A DNA stretch of 64,000 nt from an uncultured Alphaproteobacteria bacterium (GCA_934216505.1 CAKQBW010000001.1:1-64000), one strand, 5' to 3'. Positions 50,487-60,680 are shown, counted from the stretch's first letter. Made by a program: numbers and translations. The notes: generated by a model not told the origin, from the letters alone.

Positions 50487-51020
50487 ATGTCTAAAATTGG
50501 AAAACATCCTATTCAAATTCCCGCAGATGTGACAGTGACTTTAACGGAAGAAGAAGTTGTTGTTAAGGGAAAATTGGGAACATTAAAAGAACATATTCCT
50601 GCTGGTGTTAAGGTAGAGTTAAAGGACGGTTTATTTACTGTTCAACCTTTACATGATACAAAAGAATCTCATGCGGCTTGGGGAACTATGCGTGCCAATA
50701 TGGCCAATATGGTCAAAGGGGTAACAGAAGGTTTTTCACGCAAGTTGGAATTGATTGGTGTGGGATATCGTGCTCAAGTCATGGGGCAAAAATTAAAGTT
50801 GACTTTAGGTTTTTCCCATGATATAGATTATACATTACCCGAAGGGGTAAAGGCCGTTGTAACGGATCAAACAAAGTTGGAATTAACAGGTTCTGATAAG
50901 CAATTATTGGGGCAAGTGGCCGCTGAAATTCGTTCCTATCGTAAGCCTGAACCATATAAGGGCAAAGGTGTAAAATATGTTGAAGAAACTATTTTACGCA
51001 AAGAAGGTAAAAAGAAATAA
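50487..51020 (+). CDS. rplF: 50S ribosomal protein L6
   Basis: 177 aa; begins MSKIGKHPIQIPADVTVTL and ends with the L6 signature KPEPYKGKGVKYVEE. AAGGAGG ribosome site. Confidence 0.97.
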   Translation: MSKIGKHPIQIPADVTVTLTEEEVVVKGKLGTLKEHIPAGVKVELKDGLFTVQPLHDTKESHAAWGTMRANMANMVKGVTEGFSRKLELIGVGYRAQVMGQKLKLTLGFSHDIDYTLPEGVKAVVTDQTKLELTGSDKQLLGQVAAEIRSYRKPEPYKGKGVKYVEETILRKEGKKK

Positions 51021-51032
51021 GGAAGAAAGAAA

Positions 51033-51383
51033 ATGAAAAAGATTACATCATTTGAACGCCGGAAAAATCGTGTGCGTTTTGCGTTAAAGCAAAAAAGTGC
51101 CGGTCGTATCCGTTTGTCTGTGAATCGTTCTGAACGCCATATAGAGGCGCAATTGATTGATGACAAAAAAGGAATGACTCTTGTGTGTGCTTCTTCCAAA
51201 GAAAAAGATTTTAAGGAAAAAGGATCCTCGGTTGCGGGGGCGACTTTGCTCGGTAAATTGATTGCTGAACGGGCCTTAAAAGCTGGAATTAAAGAAGTTG
51301 TGTATGATCGTGGTGCTTATAAGTTCCATGGCCGTATTAAGGCCTTGGCTGAAGCAGCTCGTGAAGCGGGCTTATCTTTCTAA
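51033..51383 (+). CDS. rplR: 50S ribosomal protein L18
   Basis: 116 aa 5S-binding protein; [21 protein letters not shown] near the N terminus and [20 protein letters not shown] at the C terminus. Confidence 0.96.
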   Translation: MKKITSFERRKNRVRFALKQKSAGRIRLSVNRSERHIEAQLIDDKKGMTLVCASSKEKDFKEKGSSVAGATLLGKLIAERALKAGIKEVVYDRGAYKFHGRIKALAEAAREAGLSF

Positions 51384-51393
51384 GGAGAATTAA

Positions 51394-52023
51394 ATGACAG
51401 AAGAAATCATTGAAAAACAAGAAGTTGCCGAACAAGCGCCAAAAGCGGAAAAGGCCGAAAAACAAGATAAAAAGCGTGCGCCACGTCGTGAACGGGCAAA
51501 TCGTGATGAAAAACCCGCTGATGAATTTATTGATCGGGTTGTTCATGTGAACCGTGTTTCTAAAACGGTGAAAGGTGGACGTAATATGTCTTTTGCTGCT
51601 TTGGTTGTGGTTGGCGATAAAAAAGGTCGTATTGGATTTGCTCATGCGAAAGCAAAGGAAGTTCCTGATGCGATTAAAAAGGCCACAGAATTGGCGCGTC
51701 GTAAGTTAGTACGTGTTCCTTTGAAAGAAGGACGAACCTTGCATCACGATGTTTATGGTCATTTTGGGGCTGGTAAAGTGACATTGCGTACGGCACCTGC
51801 GGGGACGGGTATCATTGCGGGTGGTCCTATGCGTGCTGTGTTTGAAGTATTGGGGATTCAAGATGTTGTAGCCAAATGTACTGGTTCCAGCAATCCTCAC
51901 AACATGGTGCGTGCCACTTTTAAGGCTTTGTTAGACGAAGCGGCTCCACGTCATGTGGCGGCTCGCCGTGGTAAAAAAGTTGGTGAAATTGTTGGCCAAC
52001 GTGAAGAAACCGTGGCTGAATAA
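51394..52023 (+). CDS. rpsE: 30S ribosomal protein S5
   Basis: 209 aa, longer than E. coli S5 because of a ~40-residue charged Lys/Glu/Arg N-terminal extension. The core starts [20 protein letters not shown] and includes [17 protein letters not shown]. The next gene is rplO, not rpmD: only 11 nt separate them. Confidence 0.96.
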   Translation: MTEEIIEKQEVAEQAPKAEKAEKQDKKRAPRRERANRDEKPADEFIDRVVHVNRVSKTVKGGRNMSFAALVVVGDKKGRIGFAHAKAKEVPDAIKKATELARRKLVRVPLKEGRTLHHDVYGHFGAGKVTLRTAPAGTGIIAGGPMRAVFEVLGIQDVVAKCTGSSNPHNMVRATFKALLDEAAPRHVAARRGKKVGEIVGQREETVAE

Positions 52024-52034
52024 GGAGAATTAAA

Positions 52035-52571
52035 ATGAAATTAAATGAAATTCGTGATAATAAAGGGGCGCGCAAGTCTTTGATGCGGGTGTCTCGTGGT
52101 TACGGTTCAGGTAAAGGACGGACAGGAGGCCGTGGTATTAAAGGGCAAAAATCCCGTACAGGGGTAGCCATTAATGCCTTTGAAGGTGGTCAAATGCCTG
52201 TTTATCGTCGTTTGCCAAAACGTGGTTTTGTAAATATCTTCCGTAAGACATTTTCTGAAATCAATGTGGGTGATTTGCAAAAGGCGATTGAAGCCAAGTT
52301 GTTGAATGCTGGCAAAGAAATCAACGAAGTGGTCTTGATGGAGGCTGGATTGATTAAGAAAGTCAAAGATGGTGTTCGTTTGCTGGGTAAAGGCGAATTG
52401 AAGACAAAATTGACAATCAAAGTTGTTGGGGCAACAAAATCTGCTATCGCTATGGTTGAAAAGCTGGGCGGGGCAGTGATTGTTGAACCTATCCAAAAAA
52501 CAGTGTTGGAAAAAGGGAAGAAAACTTCCAAAAAAACACCTGTGAAAAAAACAACAAAAAAAACTAAATAA
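52035..52571 (+). CDS. rplO: 50S ribosomal protein L15
   Basis: 178 aa; [35 protein letters not shown] and [17 protein letters not shown] are the L15 blocks. A Lys/Thr-rich C-terminal tail of ~20 residues is added. Downstream secY starts after 19 nt. Confidence 0.96.
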   Translation: MKLNEIRDNKGARKSLMRVSRGYGSGKGRTGGRGIKGQKSRTGVAINAFEGGQMPVYRRLPKRGFVNIFRKTFSEINVGDLQKAIEAKLLNAGKEINEVVLMEAGLIKKVKDGVRLLGKGELKTKLTIKVVGATKSAIAMVEKLGGAVIVEPIQKTVLEKGKKTSKKTPVKKTTKKTK

Positions 52572-52590
52572 ATCAAAGGGAGAGTGAATT

Positions 52591-53922
52591 ATGGTTTCTA
52601 TGTCTGAAAAAATGGCGTCTAGTGTGGATTTTTCTGCTTTTTCAAGAGCAACTGATTTACATAAGAGATTGTGGTTCACTCTCTTTGCGATTATTGTGTT
52701 CCGTTTTGGGACATATATTCCTTTTCCAGGGTTAAATCCGAGTGTTTTAAAGGAATTTTTTGCCGAAAACCAAGGGGGATTGATCGGCATGTTTAACGCC
52801 TTTACGGGGGGCGCTTTATCTCGTATGTCTATTTTTGCCTTGAATATTATGCCTTATATTTCTGCCAGCATTATTATTCAATTGGCGGCCAGTGTTTTTC
52901 CCAGTATGATTGCCTTGAAAAAAGAGGGAGCGGCAGGGTTCAGAAAAATTCAACAATATACCCGCAGTTTAACCATTTTAATCACTGTTGTTCAGGCCTA
53001 TTTTATGGCGTTGGCTTTGGAACGGGGCGGGGCGGTTATTATGTCCAATCCACATCTGTTTGAACTTTCCACCGTTGTTTCATTGTTGGGTGGAACGATG
53101 TTCGTTGTTTGGTTAGGAGAACAAATGACAGCACGTGGGGTTGGCAACGGAACTTCTATTTTAATTATGGTGGGGATTGTGGCGAATATCCCTCAGGCTT
53201 TGATTCGTATCTTAGAAGACGGAAAAGCGGGGGCTTTATCAGGGATAACAATTCTTTTAATTATGGCAATGATTTTTGCGGTGATTTATGTTGTGGTTTT
53301 GTTTGAAACAGCCCAACGCCGTATTGTGATTCAATACCCTAAACACCAAATGGGAGGACGGGTGATGCAAGGGGTGAGTTCTCATTTACCTTTAAAAATC
53401 AATCCAACAGGGGTGATGCCTCCTATCTTTGCCAGTGCTTTGTTGGCTCTCCCCGTGGGAATTGCTCAGTATTTTTCAAGGTCTGGTGAATCGGATTTTT
53501 GGACAAAAACGTCCACTTTATTGACACCAGGACAATGGGTGTATATGCTGACTTTTGCGATTTTGATTATCTTTTTTACTTTCTTTTATACAGGGGTACA
53601 ATCTAATCCCAAAGAGACGGCTGATAATTTAAAACGGCAAGGAGGATTTGTTGCGGGAATTCGTCCTGGTGAAAACACAGCAAAATACTTGGATTATGTG
53701 ATTACACGTTTAACTGTTTTAGGGGCGATATATTTGACTGTTTTATGTATTTTCCCAGAATTTTTAATTGCAACATTCAAAGTTCCTTTTTTCTTGGGAG
53801 GGACGACTTTATTGATTGTTGTCTCTGTGATATTGGAAACATTTAATCAAACACAATCCCACTTATTGGCTTACCAATACGAAGGGTTGATTAAAAAAGC
53901 GAAGTTAAGGGGGCGCTTATAA
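52591..53922 (+). CDS. secY: Preprotein translocase subunit SecY
   Basis: 443 aa, ten membrane helices, the channel of the Sec translocon. Plug/TM2 region GGALSRMSIFALNIMPYISA and the C5 loop PKETADNLKRQGGFVAGIRPG are both conserved. AAGGGAGAG ribosome site. Overlaps adk (TAATG). Confidence 0.97.
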   Translation: MVSMSEKMASSVDFSAFSRATDLHKRLWFTLFAIIVFRFGTYIPFPGLNPSVLKEFFAENQGGLIGMFNAFTGGALSRMSIFALNIMPYISASIIIQLAASVFPSMIALKKEGAAGFRKIQQYTRSLTILITVVQAYFMALALERGGAVIMSNPHLFELSTVVSLLGGTMFVVWLGEQMTARGVGNGTSILIMVGIVANIPQALIRILEDGKAGALSGITILLIMAMIFAVIYVVVLFETAQRRIVIQYPKHQMGGRVMQGVSSHLPLKINPTGVMPPIFASALLALPVGIAQYFSRSGESDFWTKTSTLLTPGQWVYMLTFAILIIFFTFFYTGVQSNPKETADNLKRQGGFVAGIRPGENTAKYLDYVITRLTVLGAIYLTVLCIFPEFLIATFKVPFFLGGTTLLIVVSVILETFNQTQSHLLAYQYEGLIKKAKLRGRL

Positions 53923-54596
53923 TGGCAATATTCAGACATATTATTATGGTTGGACCACCAGGAAGTGGTAAAGGAACTCAAGCAGGGATTTTGGCTGAAA
54001 AGTTAAAAATAACGACAGTTTCTGCGGGAGAGCTTTTGCGGGCTGAGGCCAAAACGGGCTCGGAATTAGGAAAACAAATTGCGGACAGAATTGACTTTGG
54101 TAAGATGGTTCCTCCTGAAATTATTGTGCGGGCAATGTTGAATGAAATTAGCAAACCAGAGAATGCCGCAGGGTATATTATGGACGGTTTTCCACGGTCC
54201 TTAGACCAAGTGGATTTGTTCAATAATGCGATTGTCCAACCTCCCTATCAGGATAAAAATTTGGAACCCGATTTAGTTTTGTTTTTACAAGTTCCAGATG
54301 AATATATCTATGACCGTATTTTGGGGCGTAGTCAATGTGCCAAATGCGGTGAAATGTATCATGAAAAATTTAAGACCCCAAAAGTGTTCGGTGTGTGCGA
54401 TCGCTGCGGGGGAAAAGAATTTACTAAACGGGCGGACGACACCTATGAAACGGTGGTATCTAGACTCCGTACTTACCGTTCAGTAACGGCTCCCATTATA
54501 CCATTCTACGAAGAAAAGGGGCTACTCAGGTGCATTGATGGGACGGGACCCATTGATGTTGTTAGTGAAAAAATACGAAAGGTAGTAGGGTACTGA
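53922..54596 (+). CDS. adk: Adenylate kinase, zinc-LID type
   Basis: 224 aa. P-loop GPPGSGKGTQ; MDGFPRSLDQVD is the AMP-site signature. The LID carries four Cys (CAKCGEMYH and CDRCGGKEF), i.e. the structural zinc variant; E. coli Adk lacks them. Converts AMP + ATP to 2 ADP. Its stop precedes the alpha-operon promoter by 10 nt. Confidence 0.96.
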   Translation: MAIFRHIIMVGPPGSGKGTQAGILAEKLKITTVSAGELLRAEAKTGSELGKQIADRIDFGKMVPPEIIVRAMLNEISKPENAAGYIMDGFPRSLDQVDLFNNAIVQPPYQDKNLEPDLVLFLQVPDEYIYDRILGRSQCAKCGEMYHEKFKTPKVFGVCDRCGGKEFTKRADDTYETVVSRLRTYRSVTAPIIPFYEEKGLLRCIDGTGPIDVVSEKIRKVVGY

Positions 54597-54605
54597 TTTT
54601 ATTTC

Positions 54606-54634
54606 TTGACAACTAATGGAAAATAGAGTATAAT
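54606..54634 (+). promoter_or_regulatory. Promoter of the alpha operon (rpsM-rpsK-rpoA-rplQ)
   Basis: TTGACA (54606-54611), 17 bp, TATAAT (54629-54634): full consensus, ~75 bp before rpsM. No terminator after adk, so readthrough is possible. Confidence 0.92.
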
Positions 54635-54710
54635 TCCCATCCGTTAGACCAAGAAAAGCTGTAAGGCAAAATTGGACTTATTATTTTTTAACTATAATGG
54701 AGAATGAACC

Positions 54711-55088
54711 TTGGCACGTATTGCTGGTGTAAATATTCCGACAAACAAATTGGTAAATATCGGTTTGACCTATATTTATGGTATTGGGCGGAAAACTGCA
54801 GATGAAATCTGCGCAAAAGCGGGGATTCCTGCGACTCGTCGTGTGAATGATTTGACAGATGCGGAAGCATTGAAATTGCGTGAAATCATTGATGCAAATT
54901 ATCATGTAGAAGGGGACTTACGTCGTGAAGTTTCTTTGAATATTAAACGGTTAGTAGATTTGGGGTGTTATCGTGGGTTGCGCCATCGTAAGAAATTACC
55001 TGTGCGTGGGCAACGGACACATACCAATGCGCGTACCCGCAAAGGTAAGGCGATTGCTATTGCCGGTAAAAAGATGGCAACGAAGTAA
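54711..55088 (+). CDS. rpsM: 30S ribosomal protein S13
   Basis: 125 aa with TTG start: the N terminus [19 protein letters not shown] follows a GGAG site at normal spacing and no ATG fits better. Also [16 protein letters not shown] and [20 protein letters not shown]. rpmJ, often upstream, is absent. Confidence 0.95.
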   Translation: MARIAGVNIPTNKLVNIGLTYIYGIGRKTADEICAKAGIPATRRVNDLTDAEALKLREIIDANYHVEGDLRREVSLNIKRLVDLGCYRGLRHRKKLPVRGQRTHTNARTRKGKAIAIAGKKMATK

Positions 55089-55102
55089 GGTGAGGTAGAG
55101 AT

Positions 55103-55501
55103 ATGGTAGCAGAAACAAAAAAAGCAAAAACAAAAGTGCGGGTAAAGAAAACAGCCGCTGTTAATGGGGTTGCGCATATTAATTCCACTTTTAACAATAC
55201 AATTATTACAATCACAGATACTCAAGGAAACACTGTTTCTTGGTCTTCTTGTGGATTGAAAGGGTTTAAAGGCTCTCGTAAATCAACACCTTATGCGGCT
55301 CAAATGGCTGCTGATGATGCGGCTAAAAAAGCCGTTGAACGGGGAATGAAGTCTATTGATGTTTTGTGTTTGGGACCTGGTTCAGGTCGTGAATCTGCCT
55401 TGCGTGCTTTTAATGCGGCGGGCTTGATTGTGACATCAATTAAAGATATTACGGGTGTGCCACATAATGGATGTCGTGCTCGCAAACGTCGTCGTGTGTA
55501 A
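55103..55501 (+). CDS. rpsK: 30S ribosomal protein S11
   Basis: 132 aa; [41 protein letters not shown] and the terminal [15 protein letters not shown] are S11 signatures. Confidence 0.97.
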   Translation: MVAETKKAKTKVRVKKTAAVNGVAHINSTFNNTIITITDTQGNTVSWSSCGLKGFKGSRKSTPYAAQMAADDAAKKAVERGMKSIDVLCLGPGSGRESALRAFNAAGLIVTSIKDITGVPHNGCRARKRRRV

Positions 55502-55524
55502 TTTTTAACAAAAGGAACAAGACA

Positions 55525-56541
55525 ATGATGATCCAAAAAAATTGGCAAGAATTGATTAAACCGGGCAAACAATCGGTAGAACAAATTGTTCCGGGCTATA
55601 AAGCCACAATGACGATTGAACCATTAGAACGTGGTTTTGGTTTGACATTAGGGAATGCTTTGCGCCGTGTGCTTTTATCTTCTTTGCAAGGTGGGGCCGT
55701 CAAAGCTATTAAGATTAAAGATGTTTCTCATGAATTTTCTTCAATCCCTGGTGTTCGTGAAGATGTGACTGAGATTATTTTAAATATCAAGACTTTGGCT
55801 TTAAAGGTGGAATCTTTGGAAGATCAACGCATCGTTTTAAAAGCGAAAGGTCCTGGTGTTGTAAAGGCTAGTCAGATTGAAACAAATCATGCGGTAGAAG
55901 TGATGAATCCTGAATTAGTGATTTGTACTTTGGATAAAGATGCTTCTATTGAAATTGAAATGTTGGTGGGGACAGGAAGTGGTTATTTGACCGCTGAACA
56001 AAACCGCCCAGAAGAATGCCCCATTGGGTATCTTCCTGTGGATTCAATTTACTCCCCAGTTAAGTCTGTTGTTTATAAAGTTGAAAATGCCCGTGTGGGT
56101 CAAAAAACGGACTATGATAAATTGACAATGACTGTGGAAACAAATGGTGTTGTGACACCCGAAGATGCCGTTGCTTTTGCGGCGCGTATTTTGCAAGAAC
56201 AATTGAAGCCTTTTGTGACTTTTGAAGAACCAGAAGAAGCCACAATGGAAGAAAAAATTGCTGAATTGCCCTTTAATCAAAACTTGTTGCGCAAAGTGGA
56301 AGATATGGAATTGTCTGTCCGTTCTGCGAACTGTTTGAAAAATGACAATTTACGCTACATTGGGGATTTGGTCCAAAAGACAGAATCCGAAATGTTGCGG
56401 ACTCCAAATTTTGGTCGTAAATCTTTGAATGAAATCAAAGAATTGTTGGCTGTTTATGATTTGCATTTAGGAATGCAAGTTGAAAATTGGCCCCCAGAAA
56501 ATTTGGACGAATTGGCGAATTCCGTCAATTTTGAAGATTAA
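55525..56541 (+). CDS. rpoA: DNA-directed RNA polymerase subunit alpha
   Basis: 338 aa. N-terminal dimerisation domain contains [22 protein letters not shown]-terminal domain (about 260-338) contains [17 protein letters not shown] and [14 protein letters not shown], the UP-element/activator surface. AAGGAAC upstream of the ATG (the second ATG at 55528 is an alternative); a longer frame to 55471 lies inside rpsK. Ends right before the hairpin at 56547. Confidence 0.97.
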   Translation: MMIQKNWQELIKPGKQSVEQIVPGYKATMTIEPLERGFGLTLGNALRRVLLSSLQGGAVKAIKIKDVSHEFSSIPGVREDVTEIILNIKTLALKVESLEDQRIVLKAKGPGVVKASQIETNHAVEVMNPELVICTLDKDASIEIEMLVGTGSGYLTAEQNRPEECPIGYLPVDSIYSPVKSVVYKVENARVGQKTDYDKLTMTVETNGVVTPEDAVAFAARILQEQLKPFVTFEEPEEATMEEKIAELPFNQNLLRKVEDMELSVRSANCLKNDNLRYIGDLVQKTESEMLRTPNFGRKSLNEIKELLAVYDLHLGMQVENWPPENLDELANSVNFED

Positions 56542-56546
56542 AAAAT

Positions 56547-56632
56547 CGCCCGAGAAGTCTCGGGCGTCTGTCCTTTGCACGCGTGACGGCGGGTGGAAGG
56601 AACGGCCTAACAATCACTTTGCCACGGCAAAG
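56547..56632 (+). promoter_or_regulatory. Two hairpins between rpoA and rplQ
   Basis: A nearly perfect 9-bp GC-rich palindrome (CGCCCGAGA-AG-TCTCGGGCG, 56547-56566) with no U run, and a second stem CTTTGCC-AC-GGCAAAG at 56617-56632, occupy the 114-bp gap. They could limit rpoA readthrough, stabilise rpoA mRNA or serve as an rplQ leader structure. Confidence 0.5.
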
Positions 56633-56655
56633 AACTTTACGAAAGGAAGTATAAA

Positions 56656-57204
56656 ATGCGTCACGGATTTAAAAAAAGAACTTTAAATAAGAAAATTGCT
56701 CATCGTCGTGCGATGTTTGCGAACTTGGCGAATGCCTTGATTAAGCATGAACAAATTAAAACAACTCTCCCTAAAGCAAAAGAATTAAGCCCCATTTTTG
56801 AAAAATTGGTGACTAAAGCTGAGGATAAGACTTTGCATGCAAGACGTCAATTATTGGCTTTCTTGCGTGATGAAAAGATGGTTGAAAAATTGATGACTAC
56901 CTTGGTGGAACGTTATGCAAAACGCAACGGTGGCTATGTCCGTGTTTTAAAAGCGGGTTTCCGTTTTGGGGATAGTGCTCCATTGGCGATTGTTGAATTG
57001 GTGGATCGTGATGTGAAAGCCAAAGGTCAAGATTCAGGTAAGATTGTTGAAGTTGAAACAGCTGATGAAAAAGTAGAAGATAAAAAAGTGGCAAAACCTG
57101 AATTAAAGGTTAAAAAAGAACGCACTCAAAATGTGGGGAAGATTACAGGGGCTGGGGTTGCCAAAAAGACAACGGCCATTCGCAAAACCAATACAAGCGT
57201 GTAA
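56656..57204 (+). CDS. rplQ: 50S ribosomal protein L17
   Basis: 182 aa. Core [40 protein letters not shown] and [19 protein letters not shown] ~65-residue acidic-then-basic tail extends the usual ~120-aa protein. GAAAGGAAG ribosome site. Last gene of the alpha operon. Confidence 0.95.
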   Translation: MRHGFKKRTLNKKIAHRRAMFANLANALIKHEQIKTTLPKAKELSPIFEKLVTKAEDKTLHARRQLLAFLRDEKMVEKLMTTLVERYAKRNGGYVRVLKAGFRFGDSAPLAIVELVDRDVKAKGQDSGKIVEVETADEKVEDKKVAKPELKVKKERTQNVGKITGAGVAKKTTAIRKTNTSV

Positions 57205-57222
57205 TTAACTTTTAAAAATAAA

Positions 57223-57252
57223 ATCCTCACTTATCGGGTGAGGATTTTTTTT
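57223..57252 (+). terminator. Terminator of the ribosomal supercluster
   Basis: ATCCTCAC-(7 nt)-GTGAGGAT perfect 8-bp stem followed by seven Ts. Confidence 0.93.
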
Positions 57253-57417
57253 ATCCCAAGATTGCCCTAGAGGTGTTTTTTAAATTATTCAACATGGACG
57301 AACAAAAAGGAGAAAGTTATAGAAGCAACCTTGATGATTTATACGGGGATAAAATTCACGCAGATTCAAAAATAGGTCTGTTATTTTACACATTCAGGCA
57401 GATGCCGAAAGCAAAGT

Positions 57418-58284
57418 TTATTTCAATGGTTCATCAATAAATTTTGCAATTTTTCGGGTAAGTTTTTTGGCCCCTGAAATATCCAAATGGTCTGTATCCG
57501 AAAAATCGTCCCACTCGTAACCTTTCCCTTTTAATTCATTAAGAACAGGGATTTTCTTTTCTTTGGCCCATTTGTAAAGGTCATAAAACAAATCGTTTTC
57601 ATTTGCTTTTTGGCGATCCAATTCCTTTAAAAAATCAGAACGAGCAGGGGCAATAACAACGAAAAATTGAATTCCCCGTTCTTGACATTCTTCTGCCATT
57701 TCATAAAGATGGTGGTTTTGTTTGACAAACCTTTTGTTTTCACGCAAGTGATGCGCACACCGTGCCTCAGGGCCCATAGGAATGACATTTAGATTCTTTT
57801 TTTCGGGTATATATCCAGAAAAACTTTTGTAATCAATATGGGAGTCGTCAAATTTTTTAAAGCGGTGTTTGGCGGCTTTTTCCCATTGTTTCAGCCAATT
57901 AACATGATAAGGTACGCCAAAGACATAATGACTGACGGCTGTGTTTTTAAAAGATTGCGTCTTACATAATTCATGCCCTTGAGAATGAATAGAATAAAAG
58001 GCAACCACTTTTTTTAATTGAGGTAATTTGTCCAAGTATTGATCAAAAATCCAATGAGTTGTATAAAGGTCCTGATCTACTACACCCAAATTAAAGGCCT
58101 TGTCTAGCATATCGGTATCAAAGCCACGGGTACAGTGCGAAGAACCAATGCCCAAAATTTCAATTTCATTGGCCCGATATTCTAATCCCCGCTTTTTCAA
58201 AATAGATTCCGCAAATAAATGACGGCTTAGCCGATGGCGTTTGGACCGAATAAATTTTTTAATTGCTTTATATAGATTTAACAT
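57418..58284 (-). CDS. SGNH-hydrolase-fold (DltD-like) protein
   Basis: 288 aa, no signal peptide but a basic amphipathic N terminus. GIGSSHCTRGFD near residue 45 offers the Ser nucleophile in a GSSH block as in DltD/AlgX-like SGNH proteins, and SDTDHLDISGAKKL near the C terminus has the Asp-x-x-His pair. Such proteins modify or transfer acyl groups on surface polymers; here the substrate is unknown. AAGGAGTG upstream of the ATG at 58284. It follows the DUF4381 gene by 47 nt and may belong to that operon or stand alone. The gap 57262-57417 downstream holds only a weak 48-codon frame. Confidence 0.62.
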   Translation of the reverse strand: MLNLYKAIKKFIRSKRHRLSRHLFAESILKKRGLEYRANEIEILGIGSSHCTRGFDTDMLDKAFNLGVVDQDLYTTHWIFDQYLDKLPQLKKVVAFYSIHSQGHELCKTQSFKNTAVSHYVFGVPYHVNWLKQWEKAAKHRFKKFDDSHIDYKSFSGYIPEKKNLNVIPMGPEARCAHHLRENKRFVKQNHHLYEMAEECQERGIQFFVVIAPARSDFLKELDRQKANENDLFYDLYKWAKEKKIPVLNELKGKGYEWDDFSDTDHLDISGAKKLTRKIAKFIDEPLK

Positions 58285-58331
58285 GAATCACTCCTTCTTT
58301 GATAAGAGGGTAGCATATTATGTTGATTTTA

Positions 58332-58793
58332 TCAATGTTTTTTTAAGACAAATTTTATCCATTTTTGACAATTTTTGTACAGTTGAATGTCGGGTATTTT
58401 TTTGTCATAAATGGCAAAGGCTAAATCGTGCGCTTGAGTTTTGGTGAGAGTGTCAGGGGCCGCTGCAATGAGAAAATCTTGCCATCTTTCTTCAGATAAA
58501 GGAGCAATTTGCGGGCGTTCGTACTTTACCATAGCCACACGCTTTAAAAGTTGGGCCAACAATTTCATTTGGGTTTTTTGGGGGAGATTTTTTATTTTTT
58601 CTAATTCCTTTAAAGCATAGGGAAGGGGCTTTCTTTTGTGCTTTTCCCACAAATAAAATAGTATGAGTCCAAGGATGAAAAAAGTAATGATTAAGATATA
58701 CCAACCCTTTGCTAAAGGCCAAAATGAAGGAGGGACACTTGTATGAATGTCTTTTAATTGAGATAAATCAATAGGTGGGGTGGAAATGGGCAT
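58332..58793 (-). CDS. DUF4381 family membrane protein
   Basis: 153 aa with one membrane helix (about residues 31-50, GWYILIITFFILGLILFYLW) after a short Pro-rich start, then a soluble helical domain with YERPQIAPLSEERWQDFL. The family is coded next to moxR and DUF58 genes, as here. Function unknown. 0-nt spacing to the DUF58 gene. Confidence 0.78.
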   Translation of the reverse strand: MPISTPPIDLSQLKDIHTSVPPSFWPLAKGWYILIITFFILGLILFYLWEKHKRKPLPYALKELEKIKNLPQKTQMKLLAQLLKRVAMVKYERPQIAPLSEERWQDFLIAAAPDTLTKTQAHDLAFAIYDKKIPDIQLYKNCQKWIKFVLKKH

Positions 58794-59678
58794 TTATTCT
58801 CCTAAACAAAAATGTTTAAATTGACTGATGTAATCACTGTTTGTGGATAAAGGCAAATATCCCATATTGTATTTTTGAATAGCTTTTCGTAAAAGGGTTG
58901 TTTTTCTTTGCCACGAATCTTGAAATTCTGTTTTAAAAGTTTTCTCTTGGGTATTGATTAAGATATTTTCCCGTCCATTAGAGCAGGGAAATACGCCTAG
59001 GGGCATATTTACTTCCAATGGGTCATAAAGGTGGATAAAAGAAACGGTATTCTTGCGAGAAAAACGCCCCAAAGTTTCCATGTCTTTTTCGCCCACATCA
59101 TGAAAATCGCTGAAGAAAAATAAAATAGCCCCTGAATGAAGGACTTGACTGATAAACGGAAAAAGGGCGTTGAAAGACACTTCACTGTCATTTATATCGT
59201 TTTGTGAAAGTTGGTTTAAGAAATGAGGGAGGATTTCTTGGGCGGCCTCAAAGGGAAAGGAAATGATTTTATCTGTCAAAATTTGAAATCCCAAAGAATC
59301 GTTTTTATTTTCCGCCATAAAACCACACAATGCCGCTAAACGACCCGCCATAATAGATTTAAAATGACCTTGGCTCGCAAAATGCATGGGTTTCCTTAAA
59401 TCACACAGGATATAAACCTGCCGTTCTTTTTCTTCCTCATAAAGTTTGGTAAAAGGTTTCCCGTATTTTGCCGTGACCCGCCAATCAATTTGGCGAATAT
59501 CATCGCCTGGTTGATACTGGCGTACTTCTTGAAAATTCAAGCCTCTTGATTTGAATAAAGACGGGGATTGACCTATCCCAGAATAAGTCCATTTCTTGCC
59601 CGTTGGTAGGGCCGTAGAGAGAGTTTCTTTTTTTAAATTGATTAAATCAGGTAATTCAAAAACAAGAGGATTTGTCAT
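58794..59678 (-). CDS. DUF58 domain protein
   Basis: 294 aa. Contains GRGLNFQEVRQYQPGDDIRQIDWR-type block (visible in pieces: SRGLNFQEVRQY and DDIRQIDWR), the DUF58 hallmark, then a vWA-like region (VYILCDLRKPMHF as MIDAS-like DxR). It acts with MoxR ATPases in envelope or metal-centre assembly. The ATG at 59678 is preferred over a TTG at 59711 that would overlap moxR. Confidence 0.85.
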   Translation of the reverse strand: MTNPLVFELPDLINLKKETLSTALPTGKKWTYSGIGQSPSLFKSRGLNFQEVRQYQPGDDIRQIDWRVTAKYGKPFTKLYEEEKERQVYILCDLRKPMHFASQGHFKSIMAGRLAALCGFMAENKNDSLGFQILTDKIISFPFEAAQEILPHFLNQLSQNDINDSEVSFNALFPFISQVLHSGAILFFFSDFHDVGEKDMETLGRFSRKNTVSFIHLYDPLEVNMPLGVFPCSNGRENILINTQEKTFKTEFQDSWQRKTTLLRKAIQKYNMGYLPLSTNSDYISQFKHFCLGE

Positions 59679-59688
59679 CGTGTTTCTC

Positions 59689-60651
59689 TTAAGGTAAGGG
59701 GACTCGTTCAATCAAACTTTTTAAAACTTCGTCTGAGGTTATATGCTCGGATTTGGCTTCAAAAGTCAAAATTAACCGATGCCGCAAAACATCAGGGATT
59801 AAATCAGTGATATCTGAGGTTAAAACTTGTTCGTGTCCATTCAACCACGCATTTGCCCGTGCGCAAATATCCAGAGCAATTGTTCCCCGAGGGCTGGCCC
59901 CATAGCGAATCAATTTGGATAATTCAGCCCCGTAAGGAGCGGGATTGCGTGTGGCCATAATAAATTGAATCAAGTATTCTTCTAACTCCTCCGCCATGGG
60001 GATATTCAATACTTCTTGACGGGCGGCCATAATTTGTTTTTCTGTAATTTTTGGGAAAAGGGGTGGTGCTTCTTTTTTTTCTTCCTTTTGAATTAATTTT
60101 AAAATCTTCCGTTCTGATTCAATGTCAGGGTAATCAATTTTTACATACATTAAAAAGCGATCTAATTGGGCTTCGGGTAAGCGATAAGTCCCTTCATTTT
60201 CAATGGGATTTTGGGTGGCCATAACTGTAAATAACAAAGGAAGTTTATAGGTCGCATTGCCCACGGTTACTTGTCGTTCCCCCATGGCTTCCAAAAGGGC
60301 TGATTGAACCTTGGCGGGGGCTCGGTTGATTTCATCGGCCAAAATCAGGTTGTGAAAGATAGGGCCCTTTTGAAAATAAAAATTGGCTGTTTCGGGTTTA
60401 AAAACATCACTTCCAGTAATATCTGCGGGCAATAAATCGGGGGTGAATTGAATCCGATGGGCTTGGGCTTCAATCAAATTGGATAAAGTTTTAACGACCT
60501 TTGTCTTTGCTAATCCCGGGGCCCCTTCCACCAATAAATGACCATCACTTAAAAGGGCAATCAAAAGTCGGTCAATCAGTTGAGGTTGCCCAATAATTTG
60601 CCCGTTGATATAGGTTCTTAAGTTGTTAAATAATTCTTGATTTGGTGTCAT
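59689..60651 (-). CDS. MoxR-family AAA+ ATPase
   Basis: 320 aa. Walker A GAPGLAKTK, Walker B LILADEINRAP, sensor region ATQNPIENEGTYRLPEAQLD with the MoxR-specific sequence after the second-region Asn. Chaperone-like partner of DUF58 and usually two vWA (Bat) proteins; those are missing here. GGAGATAAA ribosome site for the ATG at 60651; longer frames run into uppP's promoter. Confidence 0.92.
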   Translation of the reverse strand: MTPNQELFNNLRTYINGQIIGQPQLIDRLLIALLSDGHLLVEGAPGLAKTKVVKTLSNLIEAQAHRIQFTPDLLPADITGSDVFKPETANFYFQKGPIFHNLILADEINRAPAKVQSALLEAMGERQVTVGNATYKLPLLFTVMATQNPIENEGTYRLPEAQLDRFLMYVKIDYPDIESERKILKLIQKEEKKEAPPLFPKITEKQIMAARQEVLNIPMAEELEEYLIQFIMATRNPAPYGAELSKLIRYGASPRGTIALDICARANAWLNGHEQVLTSDITDLIPDVLRHRLILTFEAKSEHITSDEVLKSLIERVPLP

Positions 60652-60680
60652 TTTATCTCCTTTAAAATTGGAATACTTCA

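Noticed and set aside
57294..57440. A 48-codon frame (starts MDEQKGESYRS) after the rplQ terminator
   Set aside because: No good ribosome site, lies behind a strong terminator and overlaps the convergent SGNH-like gene; could be a remnant.
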